Below are positions 1 through 5,379 of a DNA stretch of 16,011 bases, one piece after another. This DNA is from JBMNQS01 sp050944255. GTDB taxonomy: Bacteria > Bacillota > Clostridia > Christensenellales > Maliibacteriaceae. The stretch spans positions 1 to 16,011 of the forward strand of contig JBMNQS010000053.1 of NCBI GenBank assembly GCA_050944255.1. The letters are read 5' to 3'. A model generated the notes under the pieces. It worked only from the letters and a program-made list of their open reading frames with translations, had not been told where the DNA came from and searched no databases. A program made the translations under genes and the position numbers. Each line of letters begins with the position of its first letter. The first letter of the stretch is position 1.

Positions 1-287
1 ATCCATGCGTCGGACTCGCCGCCCACATGGATGAACACATCGCAGTTCTGGATTCGGATGATGTCCTGCGGCGTGGGCTCGTAGGAATGGCTCTCCGAGC
101 CGGGGGGAAGAAGCATCGTCAGTTGGACGTGATCCCCGGCAATTTCTCTGACGAAATCGTACGGCGGGAAAATGGTGGCGACGACGCTGATCTTGCCGCT
201 GTCGTCCGTATCGTAGCTCTGCCCGCAGCCTGCCAGTACAGCGGTTAAAAGCAAGACCATGAGCATGATGGAAATCAATCGTTTCAT
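1..287 (-). CDS. ZnuA/AdcA-like metal ABC transporter substrate-binding lipoprotein (5' part only)
   Basis: This is the first 95 codons of a cluster A-I metal-binding protein, which delivers Zn2+ (or Mn2+) to a membrane ABC importer from the outer face of the membrane. The start is the ATG at 287, preceded by a GGAGGT ribosome site. The product opens with a basic-hydrophobic signal peptide and a lipobox ending in LAGC, giving lipidated Cys21. Then comes VVATIFPPYDFVREIAGDHV and a PPGSESHSYEPTPQD stretch, the family hallmark in which the His (about residue 67) is the first metal ligand. The rest, including the His-rich loop and later ligands, lies outside the window. It is the third gene of the operon headed by a Fur-family repressor, which favours zinc uptake under Zur-type control. 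Family certain; the metal is inferred. Confidence 0.9.
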   Translation of the reverse strand, partial: MKRLISIMLMVLLLTAVLAGCGQSYDTDDSGKISVVATIFPPYDFVREIAGDHVQLTMLLPPGSESHSYEPTPQDIIRIQNCDVFIHVGGESDAW

Positions 288-386
288 ATGGATAAAAACC
301 TCCGTTTATACTTAGTTTTGGTGAAAAAACACAAGGAAATACCTGCCCTTTTTTAAAGGGCGACGCATTGCCTTGAGGAGGTGATA

Positions 387-731
387 TCAATGATCCATTC
401 TGACCTTCAGCGTGACAGGGGTTGTGGTGGCCGCCTGGGCATAGATGCGGCGGGTCGGCGCCAGTGCGGCCGCCAGATATAAACACGCCGCCAGAGCAGC
501 CAGGCCGTCCATGTGAAGCAGCCTGCGCAGGTTTTCTCCGGTTTGAAGCTGTGCACAGGTGCGGCAGTGCTGGCCGGGACAGTCGTGATCGGCGTGGGAC
601 GCTGCAAACCATACGGAAAGAAGAAGCGCCGCGGCCATGCAGACGCAGACGGATAAAACCGTCAGTCTTTTTAAGCGGTCACGGTCTATGCGCATGGCAC
701 GGCTGCTTTTTTGTCCGGCGGTGTTTTTCAT
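387..731 (-). CDS. Small two-helix membrane protein with an HxxHDCxxxxCxxC motif
   Basis: This 114-residue protein is not one I can name by function. The ATG at 731 overlaps the TGA of the upstream Fur-family gene (ATGA), so translational coupling is likely. A start further upstream would lie inside that gene. After a basic N-terminus there is a hydrophobic segment (about 22-43), then a short exposed stretch with His46, His49, Cys51, Cys56 and Cys59, then a second hydrophobic segment (about 76-93) and a polar tail. Similar short proteins with a DHxCxGxxCxxC-like pattern occur in Firmicute zinc-uptake operons, to my recollection, usually annotated as hypothetical. Its place between the repressor and the ZnuA-like lipoprotein suggests a role in metal handling or sensing at the membrane. 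That role is inference. Confidence 0.78.
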   Translation of the reverse strand: MKNTAGQKSSRAMRIDRDRLKRLTVLSVCVCMAAALLLSVWFAASHADHDCPGQHCRTCAQLQTGENLRRLLHMDGLAALAACLYLAAALAPTRRIYAQAATTTPVTLKVRMDH

Positions 732-1135
732 ACGTTGCACCTTTCGCAGCGCCCATACAGGACGGTCCTGGCGCTGTCCAGATGAAAGCCGTGTTCCTGC
801 TGCATATGCGCGGTAAACACATTTATATGACGGCAGTCCAGGTGGGTCATGTGTCCGCAGCTGGTGCATATCAGATGATAACAGTCCGGGTGCTCTCCGG
901 GCTCCAGGTACTGATAGCAGGCGTGCATGCCCTGCGGCGCCGTAAACTTAATCACCGCGCCGTCCCTGACCAGCTTGTCCAGATTGCGGTATACGGTCGT
1001 CTGGCCTACGGTCTCGCCCCTGTTTTTCAGGTAGTCCATGATGGTTTCCACCGTTACGTGACGATCCCCGTTTTCCCGCAGGCAGGATAATATAAGGTTC
1101 TTTTGCTTTGTGTTGTAACTTTTTCGGCCGCTCAT
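728..1135 (-). CDS. Fur-family metal-dependent transcriptional repressor (probably Zur-like)
   Basis: This 135-residue protein has normal Fur-family length. The N-terminal winged helix is visible (residues 10-65), with the recognition-helix signature VGQTTVYRNLDKLVRDG. The C-terminal half is the dimerisation and metal domain. The pairs Cys90-x-x-Cys93 and Cys130-x-x-Cys133 form the usual structural zinc site. The stretch His82-Pro-Asp-Cys85-Tyr-His87 supplies candidate regulatory-metal ligands. It heads an operon with a membrane protein and a ZnuA-like lipoprotein, so zinc sensing is the best guess, though Fur or PerR specificity cannot be excluded from sequence. A GGAGG lies about 12 nt before the ATG, a long spacing. 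A Fur-box-like dyad covers its own promoter, so autorepression is likely. Confidence 0.92.
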   Translation of the reverse strand: MSGRKSYNTKQKNLILSCLRENGDRHVTVETIMDYLKNRGETVGQTTVYRNLDKLVRDGAVIKFTAPQGMHACYQYLEPGEHPDCYHLICTSCGHMTHLDCRHINVFTAHMQQEHGFHLDSARTVLYGRCERCNV

Positions 1136-1161
1136 AGGCTTTTGCCGCCTCCGAAAATTAA

Positions 1162-1184
1162 AATATGAAAATGGTTTTCATATT
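1162..1184 (-). promoter_or_regulatory. Fur-family operator (perfect 10-3-10 dyad)
   Basis: The arms AATATGAAAA and TTTTCATATT are exact reverse complements around TGG. The core TGAAAATGGTTTTCA differs little from the 7-1-7 Fur-family consensus TGATAATnATTATCA. It covers the predicted transcription start (about 1181) of the Fur-family gene, the position expected for a repressor site. Confidence 0.75.
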
Positions 1185-1187
1185 CAT

Positions 1188-1216
1188 ATTCTATATGCAG
1201 GCGGAGGCATTGTCAA
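1188..1216 (-). promoter_or_regulatory. Promoter of the fur-like/znuA operon
   Basis: Read on the minus strand, a perfect TTGACA (1216-1211) is followed by 17 nt and TAGAAT (1193-1188), five of six matches to TATAAT. It is a sigma-A type promoter. The start would fall near 1181, inside the adjacent dyad. Confidence 0.75.
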
Positions 1217-1328
1217 GCGCCGATGCCTGCCGGAGCATCATTGTAAAGGCGGTTATGCCTCTGATGCGCATGGGCGATAAGGTACACTGCGATGCTGTTT
1301 TGCTCCGCGCTGGATGCTGCGCGCTCAT

Positions 1329-1357
1329 TTGACAAATATAGTGGTTTCTGGTAAAAT
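1329..1357 (+). promoter_or_regulatory. Promoter of the flavodoxin gene
   Basis: TTGACA (1329-1334), a 17-nt spacer and TAAAAT (1352-1357) form a near-consensus sigma-A promoter. Transcription would start around 1364, within the left arm of the large palindrome that begins one base after the -10 box. The mRNA leader would be about 135 nt. Confidence 0.78.
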
Positions 1358-1391
1358 GGCCATGATGTTAGAATGTTCTAACATCATGGCC
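1358..1391. promoter_or_regulatory. 34-bp perfect palindrome at the flavodoxin transcription start
   Basis: The arm GGCCATGATGTTAGAA and its exact reverse complement are separated only by TG, giving 16 paired bases. It directly abuts the -10 box. It can act as a DNA operator for a dimeric repressor or as a 5' hairpin of the transcript; no T-run follows, so it is not a terminator. It does not match the Fur-box-like dyad of the divergent operon, so another regulator would be involved. Confidence 0.7.
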
Positions 1392-1457
1392 GCCAAGATT
1401 TGTTTAATTACAAAGAATAAGCGGCCAAGCGCAGTGAGAGGATACTTTTAACATCAT
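1388..1457 (+). other. Flavodoxin leader with alternative, mutually exclusive pairings
   Basis: GGCCGC at 1388-1393, which overlaps the right end of the palindrome, can instead pair with GCGGCC at 1421-1426. Inside that loop TTTGT and ACAAA form a second short stem around TTAATT. TAACATCAT occurs in the palindrome's right arm (1379-1387) and again at 1449-1457, so the left arm ATGATGTTA (1362-1370) has two possible partners. The second copy lies between GGATA and TATCC just before the coding region. These pairings are seen by eye; no folding energies were computed. Confidence 0.45.
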
Positions 1458-1497
1458 TATCCTTTGGAGAATGATTTACAGAAAAGAGGGTTTTTCT

Positions 1498-1920
1498 ATG
1501 AGTAAAATAGCGGTGGTTTACTGGAGCGGCACGGGCAATACCCAGCAGATGGCGGACCTGGTGGCCGAAGGCGCAAAGACGGCGGGAGCCGAAGTGACGG
1601 TGTATACGGCATCTGAGTTTTCCGCCGATTTAATGGACGATTATGACGCCGTTGCGTTCGGATGTCCCTCCATGGGCGCCGAGGAACTGGAGGACGGCGA
1701 ATTTGAACCCATGTTCTCTTCGTGCCGCAGCAAATTGAAGGGTAAAAAGATCGGGCTTTTCGGCTCCTATGGCTGGGGTGACGGCGAGTGGATGAGAAAC
1801 TGGGAAGAAGTTTGCACTTCCGACGGGGCGGTGCTTGCCTCAGGCAGCGTCATATGCAACGAAGCGCCTGACGATGAGGCGGACCGGGCCTGCAGGGCGC
1901 TGGGTGAAGCGCTGGCGTAG
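1498..1920 (+). CDS. Flavodoxin (short-chain)
   Basis: This 140-residue flavodoxin is an FMN protein carrying electrons at low potential in the cytoplasm. The phosphate-binding loop is SGTGNT (residues 10-15) directly after the first beta strand KIAVVYW. The second FMN loop is FGCPSMGAEELED (about 54-66). The third contacts lie in GLFGSYGWGDGEW. The ATG at 1498 is preferred over 1471 because AGAGGG sits 7 nt before it, whereas the GGAGA before 1471 is only a few bases away; starting there would also add nine residues before the first strand. It is monocistronic, with a strong promoter, a palindrome at +1 and a terminator after the stop. Its physiological partner is not shown; the flavodiiron protein downstream or ferredoxin-linked oxidoreductases are candidates. 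Confidence 0.94.
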   Translation: MSKIAVVYWSGTGNTQQMADLVAEGAKTAGAEVTVYTASEFSADLMDDYDAVAFGCPSMGAEELEDGEFEPMFSSCRSKLKGKKIGLFGSYGWGDGEWMRNWEEVCTSDGAVLASGSVICNEAPDDEADRACRALGEALA

Positions 1921-1948
1921 ACGGTGACGATGGGGAGTATAAACATGC

Positions 1949-1982
1949 AAAACAGCGGTTCAGGAGCTGACCCGCTGTTTTT
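1949..1982 (+). terminator. Rho-independent terminator after flavodoxin
   Basis: AAAACAGCGG and CCGCTGTTTT form a 10-bp stem around a 13-nt loop, ending in TTTTT. It lies 28 nt after the flavodoxin stop codon and isolates it from the enolase unit. Confidence 0.88.
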
Positions 1983-2025
1983 GCCCTAGCCGGATGCTTT
2001 ATCTGCCGCAAGGCGGCGCATAATC

Positions 2026-2054
2026 TTGCACTATATACCCAAAAATAATATAAT
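2026..2054 (+). promoter_or_regulatory. Promoter of the enolase gene
   Basis: TTGCAC (2026-2031), a 17-nt spacer and a perfect TATAAT (2049-2054) form a strong sigma-A promoter. The start would be near 2061, leaving a leader of about 155 nt. In that leader I see only a weak GGAAG/CTTCC hairpin (2157-2176) and no recognisable riboswitch. Confidence 0.78.
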
Positions 2055-2215
2055 GGGTTCGATTGGGATTTTTTTACAGAAAGACGGACCGTATGCCCGG
2101 TAGACAGCAAAGACGGCGTATGTCAAATGGACAAGCCGCATCTTTTGCCTATCGGGGGAAGGTGCCGGAGACTTCCGCATTGAAATGCCAGACTTGAAAA
2201 GGAGAGAATAAAACT

Positions 2216-3523
2216 ATGAGCGTACAGATCAACATTGAAAAAATCATCGCCAGGGAAATCATGGACTCCCGTGGAATGCCCACCGTTGAGGTGGATGTCA
2301 TCCTTGAAACCGGGGATATGGGCAGGGCTGCCGTGCCATCGGGCGCGTCCACCGGTGCATTTGAAGCCATTGAACTGCGCGACGACGACAAGGCCCGCTA
2401 CGGCGGCAAGGGCGTGCGCAAGGCCGTGGAAAACGTCAACCGGATCATTGCGCCGGAGCTTGCCGGCGCCAACGTATTTGAGCAGGGCGAACTGGACGCG
2501 CGCATGCTGTCGCTGGACGGCACCGACAACAAGGGCAGGCTGGGCGCCAACGCCATCTTGGGCGTATCGCTGGCCGCCGCCAAGGCGGCGGCCGCGGCTC
2601 AGGGCGTGAGCCTGTACCGCTACATCGGGGGCATCAACGCCAACACGCTGCCGGTGCCGATGATGAACATCATCAACGGCGGCCGTCACGCCGACAACAG
2701 CATCAACCTGCAGGAATTCATGATCATGCCCACCGGCGCCAAGAGCTTCAGTCAGGCGCTGGCCGACTGCGCCGGGGTCTACCAGGTGCTCAAAAAGATG
2801 CTTAAGGACCAGAGCTACGCCACGGCCATCGGCGATGAGGGCGGCTTTGCCCCCGACTTCAAGAGTGACGAGCAGGCGCTGCAGTTCTTGACCGACGCCA
2901 TCGACAAGGCCGGCTATGTGCCGGGCACAGAGTTCCACATTGCCATGGACCCGGCCTCCACGGAGCTGTTTGAAGCCGCCAAGGAAGCCGGACAAGCCGG
3001 CAAATACCTGTTCTGGAAGACCGGCGAGCTCAAGACCCGCGAGGAAATGGTGGACTACTGGGAGATGCTGGCCGGCAAATACCCCATCATTTCACTGGAG
3101 GACGGACTGGCCGAGGAGGACTGGGAAGGCTGGAAGATCCTCACCGACCGCCTGGGTGCCAAGCTCCAGTTGGTGGGGGACGACCTGTTCGTCACCAATA
3201 CGCAGCGGCTGCAAAGGGGGATCGATCTGGGCGTGGGCAACTCCATACTGATCAAGCTCAACCAGATCGGCTCTCTGACTGAAACGCTGGATGCCATCGC
3301 TCTGGCGGGTAGCAAGGGCTATACCTCCGTCATCTCCCACCGCTCGGGCGAAACCGAGGACAACACCATCGCCGATATCGCCGTGGCCGTGGGTGCCGGG
3401 CAGATCAAAACCGGCGCCCCGGCGCGCTCGGACCGCGTGGCCAAGTACAACCAGCTGCTGCGCATCGAGGAGGAGCTGGGCAGCCGCGCCGTGTATCCGG
3501 GATTGGCCGCCATCGGCAAATAA
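2216..3523 (+). CDS. eno: Enolase (phosphopyruvate hydratase)
   Basis: Enolase interconverts 2-phosphoglycerate and phosphoenolpyruvate in glycolysis, as a Mg2+-dependent cytoplasmic enzyme. The 435-residue length is normal for bacteria. Visible active-site elements are the mobile loop SGASTGAFEA (42-51), Glu167 in NLQEFMI, Glu208 in GDEGGFAP, the Mg ligands Asp245 (AMDPA), Glu295 (SLEDGLAEEDW) and Asp322 (GDD), the catalytic Lys347 in ILIKLNQIGS, and the loop SHRSGETED (from 374). All key residues are intact, so it should be active. The start is fixed by AAGGAGA shortly before the ATG. The GC-rich strand produces long reading frames in other phases that are not genes. It has its own promoter and is followed by a hairpin without a T-run, so partial readthrough into the flavodiiron gene is plausible. 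Confidence 0.98.
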   Translation: MSVQINIEKIIAREIMDSRGMPTVEVDVILETGDMGRAAVPSGASTGAFEAIELRDDDKARYGGKGVRKAVENVNRIIAPELAGANVFEQGELDARMLSLDGTDNKGRLGANAILGVSLAAAKAAAAAQGVSLYRYIGGINANTLPVPMMNIINGGRHADNSINLQEFMIMPTGAKSFSQALADCAGVYQVLKKMLKDQSYATAIGDEGGFAPDFKSDEQALQFLTDAIDKAGYVPGTEFHIAMDPASTELFEAAKEAGQAGKYLFWKTGELKTREEMVDYWEMLAGKYPIISLEDGLAEEDWEGWKILTDRLGAKLQLVGDDLFVTNTQRLQRGIDLGVGNSILIKLNQIGSLTETLDAIALAGSKGYTSVISHRSGETEDNTIADIAVAVGAGQIKTGAPARSDRVAKYNQLLRIEEELGSRAVYPGLAAIGK

Positions 3524-3544
3524 GCTGTTTCAAGCGTCACGCCG

Positions 3545-3564
3545 GGCCGCCTTTTCAGGCGGCC
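3545..3564 (+). other. GC-rich hairpin between enolase and flavodiiron genes
   Basis: GGCCGCC and GGCGGCC form a perfect 7-bp stem around TTTTCA, 21 nt after the enolase stop. No T-run follows. It may stabilise the enolase mRNA end or attenuate readthrough rather than terminate fully. Confidence 0.5.
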
Positions 3565-3615
3565 TGAGGGCGCATCGGTAAGGACCGCAAAATCAAAAGG
3601 TTAGGAAGTGAACCC

Positions 3616-4827
3616 ATGCACTGCACCAGGCAAATAGCTCCCCGCATATTCTGGGTGGGCGGGAACGACAGGCGGCTTGCGCTGTTTGAGAATATGTTCC
3701 CTCTGCCAAACGGCGTCGCCTACAACGCCTATTTGATCATGGATGAAAAAGTGGCGCTGCTCGATACGGTGGACTCCGCCATCACCCAGCAGTTTTTCGA
3801 GAATATTGAGCATGTGCTCGATGGCCGGGCCATCGACTATCTGGTGGTCAACCATATGGAGCCGGACCATTGCGCCAATATTGAGGAGCTTTGCCGCCGG
3901 TACCCCGATATGAAGATCGTGGGCAACCCAAAAACCTTCCAGATGATCCGCCAGTTCTATGATTTCGATATCGAGCTGCGCATCCATGAGGTGAAGGAAG
4001 GGGAGACGCTGGAATTGGGAGCGCACAGCCTGCGCTTCTATATGGCGCCCATGGTGCATTGGCCAGAGGTGATGTTCACTTATGAACAGACGCGGAAAAT
4101 CCTCTTCAGCGCCGACGCGTTCGGTTCCTTCGGGGCGCTTTCGGGCAATATTTTCAGCGATGAACTGGACTTCGAGGGCCTGTTCCTCGACGAGGCGCGC
4201 CGCTACTATACCAATATTGTGGGCCGGTACGGCCCGCAGGTGCAGGCGGCATTGAAAAAGGTATCGGACGTCTCCATAGAGATGATCTGCCCGCTGCACG
4301 GGCCCGTCTGGCGTGAGAACCTGGACTATATTCTTTCCAGGTACGACCTGTGGAGCCGGTACGAGCCGGAAAAAAGAGGCGTCGTTTTAGCCTACGCCTC
4401 CATGTACGGCAATACGGAGAACGCGGTGAACATCATTGCCGGGCGGCTGGCCGAAAAAGGCGTACAGGATATGCGCGTCCACGACGTTTCCAAAACCCAC
4501 GCCTCCGGCATCATAGCCGACGCGTTTAAATACAGTCACCTGGTACTTGCCTCGCCCACCTACAACGCGGGGCTCTATTTCGGCATGGAGGCCCTTATCC
4601 GGGATATGGCCGTGCTGAACCTGCAAAACAGGAAGGTCGCGCTGGTGGGCAACGGTTCCTGGGCGCCCAATGCGCATACCGTCATGCAGAAACTGCTTTG
4701 CCAGATGAAGGGCATGGAGCTGGTGGCGTCGCCCGTTGTCATCCGCTCCGCACTGAAGGCTTCCCAGATGCAGGAGCTTTTGGCCCTTGCGGACGCCGTG
4801 GGCGGATCGGTTCTAAATGACGATTGA
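3616..4827 (+). CDS. Flavodiiron protein (type A flavoprotein, FprA-like)
   Basis: Flavodiiron proteins reduce O2 to water and/or NO to N2O in the cytoplasm of anaerobes, protecting oxygen-sensitive enzymes. This 403-residue protein is a standard class A member. The N-terminal metallo-beta-lactamase-like domain (1-250) carries the complete diiron set: His80-x-Glu82-x-Asp84-His85 (NHMEPDH), His148 (MVHWPE), Asp167 (SADAFGSFG) and His228 (PLHGPVW). The C-terminal flavodoxin domain begins near 254, with the FMN phosphate loop SMYGNTEN at 262-269. No rubredoxin or NAD(P)H-reductase domain is attached, so it needs an external donor such as rubredoxin, a flavodoxin or a reduced ferredoxin/F420-type system. 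It lies between enolase and a cupin, with AGGAAGTG before the ATG and no separate promoter that I can see. Confidence 0.97.
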   Translation: MHCTRQIAPRIFWVGGNDRRLALFENMFPLPNGVAYNAYLIMDEKVALLDTVDSAITQQFFENIEHVLDGRAIDYLVVNHMEPDHCANIEELCRRYPDMKIVGNPKTFQMIRQFYDFDIELRIHEVKEGETLELGAHSLRFYMAPMVHWPEVMFTYEQTRKILFSADAFGSFGALSGNIFSDELDFEGLFLDEARRYYTNIVGRYGPQVQAALKKVSDVSIEMICPLHGPVWRENLDYILSRYDLWSRYEPEKRGVVLAYASMYGNTENAVNIIAGRLAEKGVQDMRVHDVSKTHASGIIADAFKYSHLVLASPTYNAGLYFGMEALIRDMAVLNLQNRKVALVGNGSWAPNAHTVMQKLLCQMKGMELVASPVVIRSALKASQMQELLALADAVGGSVLNDD

Positions 4828-4896
4828 TTCGCAGTGAACCGGCCCGGGGAATAGGAGCATCTGAGCTGCAAAAAGTAAGATGTTAAGAGGAGAAAC

Positions 4897-5265
4897 ATGA
4901 TGAGCTATCCATACATTAAAAATCTTGATCATGAGACGGTGCTGCGGCTGTCGCAGGAAGTCGATATCCTGCCCGGGCAGATCGTCAGCAAAACGCTTGC
5001 GCAGAATAAGTTCGTCAGCCTGACCATTTTCGCATTTGACAAGGGGGAGGAAATCGGCACCCACGACTCCTCCGGCGATGCGTTGGTCACCGTTCTGGAA
5101 GGCGCAGGGGAGTTTACCGTGGATGGGAAGAAATACCTGGTAAAGGCCGGGGAATCGCTGATTATGCCCGCGAAAAAGCCCCACTCGGTATTTGCGGCCG
5201 AACGCTTCAAAATGTTTTTGACGGTGGTGTTTCCCGGGCCGGGCGCGGAGGCCAAAGGCGAGTGA
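4897..5265 (+). CDS. Small single-domain cupin protein
   Basis: This 122-residue protein is a conserved-barrel cupin of the short kind common in anaerobes; no enzyme activity can be assigned. Cupin motif 1 reads GTHDSSGDALVTVLEG, with His56, a serine where the second His often stands, and Asp61 near the usual Glu position. Motif 2 reads GESLIMPAKKPHSVFA with His96. The metal site therefore looks reduced compared with classical dioxygenase-type cupins. Two adjacent ATG codons (4897 and 4900) are possible starts; AGGAG lies 4 or 7 nt before them and the second has the better spacing. It follows the flavodiiron gene by 69 nt without a terminator, so the two are probably co-transcribed and may share a stress-related role. 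Confidence 0.88.
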   Translation: MMSYPYIKNLDHETVLRLSQEVDILPGQIVSKTLAQNKFVSLTIFAFDKGEEIGTHDSSGDALVTVLEGAGEFTVDGKKYLVKAGESLIMPAKKPHSVFAAERFKMFLTVVFPGPGAEAKGE

Positions 5266-5379
5266 ACGTGCCATGGGCAGGCCAATCCTGCCTTGCGGAC
5301 CATACGGCGTAAGACGAGAGAGATTAGCGGTTTTTCGGCCGCGCGGCCACGATATCAATAATCCCGGCGGCAGCGCGCG

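Noticed and set aside
345..361. GCCCTTT/AAAGGGC hairpin as a terminator between the membrane protein and ZnuA genes
   Set aside because: No T-run follows on either strand, the loop is three bases, and the genes look like one operon.
390..482. Plus-strand 30-codon frame behind a near-perfect GAGGAGGTGAT ribosome site
   Set aside because: It is antisense to the end of the membrane-protein gene, its product is Arg/Gly-rich with no recognisable features, and no promoter precedes it. The word is better viewed as an anti-Shine-Dalgarno-like element of the minus transcript.
732..869. Longer start for the Cys/His membrane protein (start at 869)
   Set aside because: The extra 46 residues lie inside the Fur-family gene in another frame and have no ribosome site; the ATGA overlap start at 731 is better.
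1364..1497. FMN riboswitch upstream of flavodoxin
   Set aside because: None of the conserved RFN-element blocks is visible; the leader shows only simple palindromes.
5266..5379. Terminator between the convergent cupin and PEP-binding genes
   Set aside because: GGCAGG/CCTGCC (5276-5292) and the palindrome GGCCGCGCGGCC (5337-5348) are present, but neither has a T-run in a suitable position, so I do not call a terminator.
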